Source: Gammaproteobacteria bacterium HGW-Gammaproteobacteria-11 (GTDB lineage Bacteria; Pseudomonadota; Gammaproteobacteria; Pseudomonadales; Pseudomonadaceae). From it: a stretch of 64,000 nt of DNA. The notes below the pieces were generated by a model that saw nothing but the letters and a program-made list of their open reading frames with translations, made no database searches and was not told the origin of the DNA. Shown here in pieces: positions 40,240 to 48,315 of the stretch. Made by a program: the position numbers and the translations under genes. Position 1 is the first letter of the stretch. The number at the start of each line of letters is the position of its first letter. The stretch lies in NCBI GenBank assembly GCA_002840055.1, contig PGZJ01000005.1, forward strand, positions 1 to 64,000, written 5' to 3'.

Positions 40240-40436
40240 GTGAAGCAAACCCTGAACGAGATGACACCGCCTTAGTCCGCCTTATCCTTCGCCTTGCCTG
40301 GCGGAAGGTGACGTCAGCTGCGCGGCTATCAGTCGCGTCGTTGGCGTAACGGCGGCAACGCAGTCTTTGTGACCTTTTAAGCTGAAAGCTACTAGCGTTT
40401 CCGTTTTTCTTGATTATTCAGGAGCTACGATACGTG

Positions 40437-40628
40437 ATGGATCCCACCTCTGTTTACTCTGCCCCTTTTCTCAATATCGATTCCAGTGTGCATCGATTGT
40501 TTCTCAGTCTGCTTGAGAAAGCGGATATTCAAATCAATGGTGAGCGCCCCTGGGACATGCAGTTGTGTTGTCAGGGTGTGCCAGAGCAAGCCTTGTCTCG
40601 CGGTAATCTCGGCCTAGGTGAAGTGTGA
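40437..40628 (+). pseudogene. cfa: Truncated cyclopropane-fatty-acyl-phospholipid synthase, first ~60 codons
   Basis: ATG 40437 with GGAG upstream. Sequence LLEKADIQINGERPWDMQL and SRGNLGLGE match the N-terminal segment of Cfa (relatives: AGI.INGx.PxDI, RVL..GSLGLGESYMDGWW). Homology stops abruptly at GLGE, followed by V and a stop, so the SAM-dependent methyltransferase domain is lost. The break at about 40620 marks where accessory DNA replaced the rest. The missing part does not appear in this window. Confidence 0.8.
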
Positions 40629-40688
40629 CCGACAGTATAAGCTTTTGGCCGACAGCCCTCCGTGGCGAGGGGCTACTGCCGGCGGTGA

Positions 40689-40886
40689 TCAGCTGTCTCT
40701 GGTTTTCGTTTCAGCGTGCCTGAATGGCCTGAGAACTATCGCGCCGTCAATCAATTCGATACTCAGTGAATCACCGAGACCGACGTCCATTCCTGCAAGG
40801 ACGTCTGGCGGGAGCTCGACAATAACATCCCCGGTGTCATCGCCGGGATCTTGGCATTTCACAATCGTCCGTACTGATTTGCTCAT
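40689..40886 (-). CDS. AbrB/MazE-like antitoxin-type protein, no partner
   Basis: 65 residues with the swapped-hairpin pattern DVIVELPPDVLAGMDVGLGDSLSIELIDGAIVLRP (strand-loop-GD-L-strand) of SpoVT/AbrB DNA-binding domains. GAGG lies about 10 bp upstream of the ATG. Such proteins are normally cotranscribed with a toxin downstream, but on this strand only the broken cfa gene follows, so it is an orphan or the toxin was lost at the junction. Family resemblance is from the motif only. Confidence 0.6.
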   Translation of the reverse strand: MSKSVRTIVKCQDPGDDTGDVIVELPPDVLAGMDVGLGDSLSIELIDGAIVLRPFRHAETKTRDS

Positions 40887-41040
40887 GGGAAGTTTGCCTC
40901 ACTCTCAGCCACTACGTGACCCAAATCGATATCTTACGCTATGAGGACATACGATCGGCAGCTATCGGCCAAGAGCAGCCATTCAGTTCGAACTGCTTTC
41001 CACCCTTGGCAATCGTGAGACTAGGCGGCGTGGCACCTGG

Positions 41041-41116
41041 TTGACAAATCATAAAATGTGCACCAAAATCGCGGTTGACACTTGTCTGATTTTGCACGCT
41101 TTATGTGGAGAAATCT
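41041..41116 (+). promoter_or_regulatory. Probable promoter/operator ahead of the 206-residue gene
   Basis: Two TTGACA hexamers (41041 and 41075) and an interrupted inverted repeat GTGCACCAAAATC (41058-41070) versus GATTTTGCAC (41088-41097) lie before the ribosome-binding site GTGGAGA. Likely target of the XRE regulator encoded downstream. Confidence 0.5.
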
Positions 41117-41737
41117 ATGCGCGAAACCCATCATCCGAGCGAGCTGGAGCCTAGGCTAGCGGCTGAATATATCGATGTTGTCTGCAATGAGGCCTTGGAT
41201 GCTGCGTATCGGGCAATTGAAGCCGCTTCCACTGATGACGATACCAATTGGACGTTGGGCACCCTGACCTACGGGCGTGTCCAGGGCCGTTTCAAATCCA
41301 TGAACCGTAACCCTGAGCTTCCCTGGTTCCGGCTTGCAAATAACACGATGGACTACACCACTAGCGTCAATGGCGTACTCCTTCAGGTCGTCATGGACGA
41401 TCCTGTCGTCCGGAAGAAATCGCACCGCCTTTCGCCCAATGGGGTCGAACGCTTCCAGGCCAGTCTTTTAGGATTGACATGTGACCAGAACCTTACATGG
41501 CGTCTATACATCGACAGTGATCTGAACCCGGATGGGCGAGAGCTGACGGCGACAGTCATGGGCTTTGATTCGAACCTAAATGTTGTCTGCCAATGGGTTC
41601 ACAACTACGTGCCACTCGCATCGGTTCGGACTACGGAGCTTGCCCCAGAGGTCGAGATCCCGGATCCATTGCCGCTACGCCGCAACAAAGATGCCGAGCA
41701 AGGCAAGCTAAACGACACTGACGTGAAAGATGAGTGA
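41117..41737 (+). CDS. Unknown protein coupled to an XRE-ImmA/IrrE regulator
   Basis: 206 residues from ATG 41117 (GTGGAGA 8 bp upstream). No family recognised. The protein is soluble, begins with an acidic helix (LAAEYIDVVCNEALDAAYRAIEAA), then a strand-rich body (GTLTYGRVQGRFKSMNRNP, WFRLANNTMDYTTSVNGVLLQ, LTWRLYIDSDLNPDG) and a charged tail. It overlaps the next gene by 8 bp, so translation is coupled. In XRE-ImmA/IrrE pairs the partner can be a toxin, a regulated effector or a repressor target; here an effector role beside defence genes is possible. Function unknown. Confidence 0.7.
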   Translation: MRETHHPSELEPRLAAEYIDVVCNEALDAAYRAIEAASTDDDTNWTLGTLTYGRVQGRFKSMNRNPELPWFRLANNTMDYTTSVNGVLLQVVMDDPVVRKKSHRLSPNGVERFQASLLGLTCDQNLTWRLYIDSDLNPDGRELTATVMGFDSNLNVVCQWVHNYVPLASVRTTELAPEVEIPDPLPLRRNKDAEQGKLNDTDVKDE

Positions 41738-42842
41738 TAGAACAGGCTGTTTGACCCTAGGCGATGAGTTTTCGCCAGACAAACTCCGGCTCGCAAGATT
41801 CGCGGCCGGATTGTCGCTGGCCGAAATCGGTGAGAAGCTGGATGTCACCAGGCAGTACGCACACAAGCTCGAAGTGAACGCGATCCCCTCCCAACAGCAG
41901 CTCAGAGTACTGAGCGAAATTCTGGGTGTACATGAAAGCTTCTTTTCCATGCCTCGGCGCAGCTCTGTCGAGCTGGAGCAGTGTAATTTCCGAAGCCTCA
42001 GGTCGTCGACTCAGACCCTGAAGAAGACCATTGCAGCTCAGGTCGAGATGTTTGAGCTGCTGGTAGACGAGATCGACAAAGAAATTGCTTTTCCTGCTGT
42101 GGACTTCATGGCATTCGATGGCGCGATTGATGATCCTCGCAAGATCGAGCAGGTTGCTGAAAAGTTTCGACGCGAACAGGGTTTGGGGCTTGGGCCTATT
42201 TCTAGCGTAACCAAGCTGGCCGAGAAGATCGGGATTTTGGTCGTGAATTTGAATGCCGCTGATGAGAAGGTAGATGCATTTTCCCTCTACAACAAGCGCC
42301 CGTTGATTATTCGTAGCACTGCTAAGGCGAGCCCAGGCCGGCAACGTTTCGACCTCGCGCATGAACTGGGCCACCTCGTTATGCATCAAGGCATCGAGAC
42401 GGGGTGTCGTCTTACCGAGGAGCAGGCGAACCGGTTCGCTAGTGCATTTCTAATGCCTCGTGCCAGCTTTGCTGCTGAGTTCCCAGCAATGCGAGGCCGC
42501 TACCTTAATTGGTCTGCGCTTAAGGAGTTGAAGCTTCGCTGGAAGGTCAGCTTCAAGGCTCTGATATTTCGGGCACGCAGCTTGGATCTTTTGACCGCCG
42601 ACCAAGCGAAATCGGGGTTCACCTACCTGAGCAGGAAGGGCTTCACCAAGGAAGAGGAGTACGACGAGCTGATTCCGATGGAGTCACCGGCTCTAGTGCA
42701 ACGGGCTATCGATCTGCTGGATTATTCGACTTGGCGGCGAATATTGAGCGGTTCCGGGCTGACCAGCAGCTTGGTCACCGAACGGTTTTTGCTTAAGGTT
42801 CCGGCGTCGCCGCTTCGGTTGGTGGACGGCGAGGCGGATTGA
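41730..42842 (+). CDS. XRE HTH plus ImmA/IrrE metallopeptidase regulator
   Basis: 370 residues. N-terminal XRE helix-turn-helix (about 10-65: LRLARFAAGLSLAEIGEKLDV, TRQYAHKLE), a helical linker, then the ImmA/IrrE zinc peptidase domain with HELGHLVMH (about residue 209) and the downstream E in EQANRFASAFLMP. The family cleaves or releases repressors upon stress (ImmA of ICEBs1, IrrE of Deinococcus). Overlaps its partner gene by 8 bp. Convergent with the helicase gene (116-bp gap). Confidence 0.9.
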   Translation: MSDRTGCLTLGDEFSPDKLRLARFAAGLSLAEIGEKLDVTRQYAHKLEVNAIPSQQQLRVLSEILGVHESFFSMPRRSSVELEQCNFRSLRSSTQTLKKTIAAQVEMFELLVDEIDKEIAFPAVDFMAFDGAIDDPRKIEQVAEKFRREQGLGLGPISSVTKLAEKIGILVVNLNAADEKVDAFSLYNKRPLIIRSTAKASPGRQRFDLAHELGHLVMHQGIETGCRLTEEQANRFASAFLMPRASFAAEFPAMRGRYLNWSALKELKLRWKVSFKALIFRARSLDLLTADQAKSGFTYLSRKGFTKEEEYDELIPMESPALVQRAIDLLDYSTWRRILSGSGLTSSLVTERFLLKVPASPLRLVDGEAD

Positions 42843-42958
42843 GGTGGGGGCTACGCCTCCTCCTAACCCGCCGCATCGAAAAAACTTTCAGTAGCCAATC
42901 AATACACACTACAGGCTGGGTTTGGCCATTAGCGACCCATTGCTGAGTGTTGCCGGAA

Positions 42959-44026
42959 TCAGGGAGCCCAATATCGCAGTTTAGACTTTCCTGGCAGGTC
43001 GAGCACGATTGCAAGGCTTTGCTTAGCGCGAGTAACTGCAACGTAAAACGCCGCAGCTGCTGTCGACTCCAAAGGCGTTCCGTTCTTGATAAAGTTTTCT
43101 ATGTTTTTGGTAGGAGCAATCAGCACACGCTCAAAGGTGGCGCCCTTCACCCCTTTGAAATTCTGGAATGGAAGATCCAGATGTTTTGCTGAGCTTATGC
43201 TGTTCCTTAAGCATTGGGGGCTGTACTGGGCCATGTACTCATAGACATGCTCGGAGCGCACCAGATAAACACCGTCGTGCCCCGTCTCATAATTGTTCTC
43301 TGAGGTGGTCCCAGGAAAGGCCCACCTCGCATCAAAAATGCTGTCTGAAAAGGTCGCAATTTCTTCCCTGCACCTATAAGTAATCGTCGCATAGGTGATG
43401 TTTAGGTAGCCTTCCGCCTCGCGCTCCATGAACCATTCCAACGAGGACGCGTAGCCAAACTGCTTGTTCTTGCGCCCACGAGGATTCGTGGAGAGGACGG
43501 CCTGGCGCACGTCACCAACCAACCGCACCTCAATGTTGGAATGCAGTAGTACCTGTAAGATTTCCCAATCGTAGCTAGCAAGATCCTGAACCTCGTCGAT
43601 TAGGATTTCGTCGTAGATGCATTCCAAGCGATTCAGCAGCGCAGGTGTGGCTTCCATCAGTTCAAAAGCCAGCCTGCCTAGCTCGCAGCTATAAACTCTG
43701 TTATTGGCAGTCATGAACCTGCTTTTGCTTCGCGCAAACCTGCTTGGACGACCTTCAAAATCGAAGCCCCCGACTCGCTCACCAGGAAATTTGAAGCGCA
43801 GGAATGGCTGTGCAAAATGCCTGAGCAGAAACGTGTACCACCCCATGACCTCTACCCCAGTGGCATGGCCAGCCTGAGCAGCTAACCGAGCCTTCACCTC
43901 CTGCTGGTTCGTTTGGGTGAACGTCAGCAGGGCAACCTTACGTTCTGAGGGCAATGCTTGGCAGTGATTCACTAGACCTTGAGTCTTACGACCACCAGCC
44001 ACCGCCAAAGTAAGAAAGTTAGGCAT
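42959..44026 (-). CDS. Compact UvrD-like SF1 helicase, partner of OLD nuclease (GajB-like)
   Basis: 355 residues, short for a UvrD-like helicase. Motifs: an unusual Walker A near residue 10 (AVAGGRKTQGL, lacking the canonical GxGKT spacing), motif Ia (ALLTFTQTN), Walker B DEVQDL (about 145), Q-R motif YRCREEI, motif V GVKGATFERV and motif VI FYVAVTRAKQ. The 1B/2B subdomains must be reduced. Starts 8 bp inside the end of the OLD-nuclease gene, so the pair is a unit, the layout of Gabija (gajA-gajB). In Gabija the helicase-like subunit activates the nuclease on phage DNA. Equivalence is by architecture. Confidence 0.75.
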   Translation of the reverse strand: MPNFLTLAVAGGRKTQGLVNHCQALPSERKVALLTFTQTNQQEVKARLAAQAGHATGVEVMGWYTFLLRHFAQPFLRFKFPGERVGGFDFEGRPSRFARSKSRFMTANNRVYSCELGRLAFELMEATPALLNRLECIYDEILIDEVQDLASYDWEILQVLLHSNIEVRLVGDVRQAVLSTNPRGRKNKQFGYASSLEWFMEREAEGYLNITYATITYRCREEIATFSDSIFDARWAFPGTTSENNYETGHDGVYLVRSEHVYEYMAQYSPQCLRNSISSAKHLDLPFQNFKGVKGATFERVLIAPTKNIENFIKNGTPLESTAAAAFYVAVTRAKQSLAIVLDLPGKSKLRYWAP

Positions 44027-45623
44027 TCTGGATGAACTCTGCAGCTGCGCTCATATACCCTGGCGGCGTCAAAGCCTTATCTGATTCGGCGATCCGTATC
44101 GCTCCTTCGGTCTTCTCGCGCGTCATCCAAGTATCCAAACTAGCCCTCGCGGCGATTCCCAGTACCTCCCTTAGATGCTCCTCTCCGTTCGCTTTGACCA
44201 ACTGAGGTTCAAGGGTACGTCCATCAGCCACAGCGCCGATGAAAAGCTCCCGCTTCTGGCCGTCCAGCCACTGCTTAACAGTCTCCCTCAGCTCCGCGGG
44301 CTCGACACCATCGTTGTCTCGCATCACCGCTACCGGCTTATCGATCGCCTGGCATAGCTGCAAGCAGCGCGCGAGAGCAAGCCCACGCATGCTCACGACA
44401 TCAATCCCAGCCTCCATTGGCCTCTGTCCGAATCGATCCCAAAACACTCGCTCGAAGATGATTTCATCAGAAGGCCCCTCAACCAGCACCACCTTCCTGG
44501 CCAGAACCAAGCGCAAGGTGTCGTATCCAGGCAGTCGCTGGAAGTAACGGACAGTTTCTGGAGACAGATCCGTAATTTTTGACACTTGGTTACGGCTCAG
44601 CAAATGCAAGGCATCCAGGCCAAGTCGGTTCAGCACGTAGGTACTGTGAGTCGAGATAAAGAGTTGCTGCTCATCCGAGGCAAGCGACTCAATACGGTCC
44701 AGTAAAATCCTCAGGCTGGTATGGGAAAGGTGATTCTCAGGCTCCTCGATCATCACAATCTTCACCTTGGCCGCATGCCGTTTCATAGCAAGTGAGATCT
44801 TGATCGCAGCCTGCTGGCCAAGCCCCACCATCGCAAACGGCACACGATCTACGTGAGGAGTAATGGCGCTTTCCCAGGATGTTCTGGAGGTCTGATCCAT
44901 AGCCAGTGCCATGGGCTCGGCTTGCAGCGCAGCCCCCAGCCCCGCTATGCGAGCGTTGACCGGTGCAAGCGCCCCCTCAGTCATCGATGCTTTGATCTTT
45001 CGGTAGTCCAGCGATATTGCCGCCTTCTCAGGGGCCTCTAGGTGATCGCTCAGAATCTGCCGCAAATGGTAGTCCACGCCGGCTGTGGACTTGACTGTAC
45101 GGGAATCAATTGTGGCAACAGACAGGACTCTCGGGCGTTTCACCAACTCACGGTCTGCAAACGAGCGCCACTCGACCGTGTAGTACTCCACGGGCAATAG
45201 ATCGCTTGGGGCCTTCAACCATTCGTCCAACATGTCCTGGTATTCCTCATTCGGGAAAATCCGTAGGAATACACCTGGACAGGCATTAGTGGGTACCTCT
45301 GTGTTAACCGCTCCACACAGCACCTGGAGCTCAGCATCACCACGCAGGTACAGCTCAATTAGAATTTCGGGGAAGGACGGCTTTTCGCCCGCATTCCGAG
45401 CGGCGACGAATTGATCCACCAACTCGGCGTTGAACCAGTGCGGGTTCAGCTCCTCCATCACGCTCCGGCCACCGATTCGCCCGTTAAGCGCCAGTGACAC
45501 AGCCTCCATCAAGGTAGACTTGCCGGCGTCGTTATCACCTATAAGTATGTTCATCTTCGAGTTGGGGCAGAACGTGAAGTCCTTGTATATCCGATACCCA
45601 CGAATACGGATCTTGGTGATCAT
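44019..45623 (-). CDS. OLD-family ATPase-TOPRIM endonuclease (GajA-like)
   Basis: 534 residues from ATG 45623 (TTG at 45629 is an alternative). The N-terminal ABC/AAA ATPase has Walker A GDNDAGKSTL (about 30-39), a split helical insert, the signature-like region GLGQQAAIKISLA, Walker B VMIEEPENHLS and the switch STHSTY. The TOPRIM domain follows with VVLVEGPSDEII (catalytic Glu) and VMRDNDGV (DxD). Class 2 OLD proteins adjacent to UvrD-like helicases define Gabija-type defence. Length is close to GajA (about 570). Cleavage specificity is unknown here. Confidence 0.85.
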   Translation of the reverse strand: MITKIRIRGYRIYKDFTFCPNSKMNILIGDNDAGKSTLMEAVSLALNGRIGGRSVMEELNPHWFNAELVDQFVAARNAGEKPSFPEILIELYLRGDAELQVLCGAVNTEVPTNACPGVFLRIFPNEEYQDMLDEWLKAPSDLLPVEYYTVEWRSFADRELVKRPRVLSVATIDSRTVKSTAGVDYHLRQILSDHLEAPEKAAISLDYRKIKASMTEGALAPVNARIAGLGAALQAEPMALAMDQTSRTSWESAITPHVDRVPFAMVGLGQQAAIKISLAMKRHAAKVKIVMIEEPENHLSHTSLRILLDRIESLASDEQQLFISTHSTYVLNRLGLDALHLLSRNQVSKITDLSPETVRYFQRLPGYDTLRLVLARKVVLVEGPSDEIIFERVFWDRFGQRPMEAGIDVVSMRGLALARCLQLCQAIDKPVAVMRDNDGVEPAELRETVKQWLDGQKRELFIGAVADGRTLEPQLVKANGEEHLREVLGIAARASLDTWMTREKTEGAIRIAESDKALTPPGYMSAAAEFIQNA

Positions 45624-45669
45624 GATCAACAGTCCTTTGATGATTTAAGTGAAGCCTGACCAATTCAGG

Positions 45670-47064
45670 CTACAGGTTCTTGCCATCCTCAGATGGAGGG
45701 GGAGTCAGGTGCTCAAGCAATAGCTTCAGCTTGGCCAATAGCTCGTCGAACGTGACTACCTCCACGTCCTTGCAAGCGTGCCTGAAAATTTCGAAGCAGC
45801 GACGTTGCTCATCGCCGCTCGGAGTAGTGCCGGCAATTACGACGCACTTGATCACATCGGGCCAGGAATCCGAGAAGTGGCGTTGGTGTAGCAACCAGTT
45901 GTTGCGCATTGCACTCTGTTGATACAGGACCTGGGTCATGGCACCACTGAGTTCAGAATGAGGGCCATAGACCTCTTCGTTGCGATATGAGCTAGAGAGC
46001 ATGAGAGGAGTGGAGGGCTTCTTGATTTCCACAATCGCGAGCGGCTGCCCAAGCTCTCTAAACAAAAAGTCTCCGATCTGTGCACCCGAGCCAGAAGCCT
46101 GTGCTGGCTGAGCGTGGAACTGCGTATGCAGCAATTGAACCGCCCGAGAAAATAGCAGTGACAGAATGAAAATGTTCTCTTCAAAAAAATTCTGCCAATG
46201 CCCCTCATTGAGCGACTGCTGAAGCTTGTGCTCGAACCGCTCGATCATGGTCGCCAAGGTGACCCGCTCAATTTCGGCATGCAGAGACAGCAGCTCCTGA
46301 GGTGCATCCTGGGCAAGCTTCCTAGCACTCTCCTTCACGGCTTTTACGGACTCCTGCCGCTGGCGCTTCTCGACTGCAGGTGTAGGTTTGGTCGTGGTTA
46401 TCCGGTACTCAACCAGCTCGCCTGAACTATTGACCTGAACAAATGCCGGGAACTGTTTGGGGGCTAGCTTTGTAAGCAACTCGCTTCTTACGTGCCACTG
46501 CTTCCCCAAACGAATTCGCTCCTGGAGTTTTCGCTTGGTCCTTTCGAACAGACGCCGCATATCTACCAGGAAGTGCTCTGGAAACTTCACTGATGAGGCT
46601 TCCGTAGTCACCTCATTGCTGAGGGTCACAACCACCGTATCAATGCCAGGTATGCACATGAGGCCGGTGGAGATAGGGTCCAACTCCTTGACCAGGCCAA
46701 GCCCATACCACCAGGAGTTCCAGACTGGAGGGTGCATGGCTCGTTCGATGAGCATCAGTGCCTCATCTACGGTACTGGGCAAGCAGCAAGGAGCTTTCAG
46801 CTCATAGACGATGGTTTTGATCCGCCCATGCCTCTGTGAGAGGTAGCGCTGGGCATGGGGGTTGGTGAACACAGGAAAGGTGACGAATCGATCCGGGAAG
46901 ATTTGCGCAAGAAGGTGCCATTCAGAGTCCGGATTTCCGTACCAGACAGTGGGGTCGTCGAGCGTGAAGTACGTCTCCATGAAGAGATCTGAGCAAGCAA
47001 CATCGTCCTGCACTGCGGGTTGAAGCCGAAAATTCGGGGTCATTACTTCCTCTGGATCGTACAT
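45670..47064 (-). CDS. Shedu (SduA) antiphage nuclease, DUF4263
   Basis: 464 residues. The C-terminal half (about 255-450) is the DUF4263 PD-(D/E)XK domain: FFEENIFILSLLFSRAVQLL, the core IGDFLFRELGQPLAIVEIKKPS (D, then ExK), and HSELSGAMTQVLYQQ with later strand VIAGTT. The N-terminal 250 residues are a variable module typical of Shedu proteins, unrelated to anything I know. Shedu alone protects against phages. It has two candidate starts: ATG 47064 (AAGGAG 11 bp upstream) and ATG 47043 (GAGGAAG 4 bp upstream). It follows the Gabija-like pair by 46 bp on the same strand and is divergent from the XRE-ImmA gene. Confidence 0.85.
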   Translation of the reverse strand: MYDPEEVMTPNFRLQPAVQDDVACSDLFMETYFTLDDPTVWYGNPDSEWHLLAQIFPDRFVTFPVFTNPHAQRYLSQRHGRIKTIVYELKAPCCLPSTVDEALMLIERAMHPPVWNSWWYGLGLVKELDPISTGLMCIPGIDTVVVTLSNEVTTEASSVKFPEHFLVDMRRLFERTKRKLQERIRLGKQWHVRSELLTKLAPKQFPAFVQVNSSGELVEYRITTTKPTPAVEKRQRQESVKAVKESARKLAQDAPQELLSLHAEIERVTLATMIERFEHKLQQSLNEGHWQNFFEENIFILSLLFSRAVQLLHTQFHAQPAQASGSGAQIGDFLFRELGQPLAIVEIKKPSTPLMLSSSYRNEEVYGPHSELSGAMTQVLYQQSAMRNNWLLHQRHFSDSWPDVIKCVVIAGTTPSGDEQRRCFEIFRHACKDVEVVTFDELLAKLKLLLEHLTPPPSEDGKNL

Positions 47065-47233
47065 AACGTCTACCGCTCCTTGGGATGCTATGAGTCATGG
47101 ATAGGAAGGTGGAGTTCGGCGGGACGCGAAACACCTCCCAGCATCCAAGCATGGCATATCAGATGGATAAGTACCTGACTGAATCGTCGATACACTATCG
47201 TAAAAAGCACCACTGGTTTACAATGCTTAGATA

Positions 47234-47250
47234 TTTATAATTTTTATAAA
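47234..47250. promoter_or_regulatory. AT-rich near-palindrome, probable operator
   Basis: TTTATAATTTTTATAAA, self-complementary except for one pair, 12 bp before the start of the XRE-ImmA gene and right upstream of its GGAG. Likely autoregulatory site overlapping the promoter; the divergent Shedu promoter lies on the other side. Confidence 0.5.
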
Positions 47251-47262
47251 CCGGAGAACAGC

Positions 47263-48315
47263 ATGATCGGTGAGCGTCTGAAGCGAGCTCGCAGTGCAGC
47301 GGGCCTTTCCATGGCCAAGCTGGGAAAGGCTGTGGGCGTCAGTGCCAACATGATCAAAAAGTACGAGCATGACGACAGCATGCCCTCCTCTGCTGTGCTA
47401 ATCAAAATGGCTGAAGCACTGGGTGTCCGCACTGAGTTTTTCTTTCGCCCTATGTCCGTGACCCTTTCAGGCATCGAGTATCGGAAAAAGGCTAGTACTC
47501 CTCAGAAGGTGCTGGACAAGATTACTGCGGATGTTCTGGATCAGGCTGAACGCTGGCTGGAACTGAAGAATCTTTGGCCGGAATTCCCAATACCCGGCTT
47601 TGAATGCCCTTCCAACCTACCCATTGTATCCACCCTAGATGATCTAGAAGCTTTCAGCGTCGCAGTGCGCGAAGCCTGGCAACTTGGCTTGAACCCCCTG
47701 CCAGATATGATCGACATGCTCGAATCAAAGGGCATTTTGGTTATTGTGACCGACTCAGATCAAGCAGATAAAGTGGATGGCATGCAGGCAACTGTTGAGA
47801 AACAGCCCGTTATTGTCATATCAGACCAATGGCCTGGTTGCCGGCAGCGTTTCACCCTCGCTCATGAGCTTGGACATCTGTTGCTGGAGGGCATGCTGCC
47901 TAAGGATATCGATGAAGAGCAGGCGTGCAACCGATTCGCATCTGCTTTCTTGTTGCCTAGTGACGGTGCCATTGAACACCTCGGGGCACAGCGCCAGAAC
48001 ATTGATTGGAAAGAACTCTACCTACTAAAACACGAATACGGCCTAAGCATGGCGAGTATTCTGTATCGCTGCTTGGCTCTGGGAATCCTGTCCAAGCAAA
48101 AATTCCATTCTCTTTTCATTCAGTTTTCAGCCAACGGCTGGCGAAGAAGTGAGCCGGGGCACCCTTACCCGAGAGAGCAGACTCTGTTGTTTGAGCAATT
48201 GGTCTACCGGGGCGCTGGTGAAGGTCTGATTTCTGACTCCAAGGCGGCAGAACTACTAAAAATGCCCGTTGCTCGATTCCGTCAATCTAAAATGATGGAA
48301 GGGGCTGAGGCATAA
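47263..48315 (+). CDS. XRE HTH plus ImmA/IrrE metallopeptidase (second copy)
   Basis: 350 residues. XRE domain at 1-60 (RLKRARSAAGLSMAKLGKAVGV, NMIKKYEHD), linker, then the zinc peptidase with HELGHLLLEG (about 207) and the glutamate in EEQACNRFASAF. C-terminal helical part with LLKMPVARFRQSKM. Only distantly similar to the copy at 41730, so not a recent duplication. It abuts the PIN-domain gene with no spacer: the stop at 48315 is followed at once by ATG. In such pairs the metallopeptidase is the antitoxin/regulator. Confidence 0.9.
   Translation: MIGERLKRARSAAGLSMAKLGKAVGVSANMIKKYEHDDSMPSSAVLIKMAEALGVRTEFFFRPMSVTLSGIEYRKKASTPQKVLDKITADVLDQAERWLELKNLWPEFPIPGFECPSNLPIVSTLDDLEAFSVAVREAWQLGLNPLPDMIDMLESKGILVIVTDSDQADKVDGMQATVEKQPVIVISDQWPGCRQRFTLAHELGHLLLEGMLPKDIDEEQACNRFASAFLLPSDGAIEHLGAQRQNIDWKELYLLKHEYGLSMASILYRCLALGILSKQKFHSLFIQFSANGWRRSEPGHPYPREQTLLFEQLVYRGAGEGLISDSKAAELLKMPVARFRQSKMMEGAEA

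Noticed and set aside
40286-40308. Possible terminator after the DksA-like gene
   Set aside because: Stem CCTTCGCC / GGCGGAAGG needs a bulge and there is no T tract.
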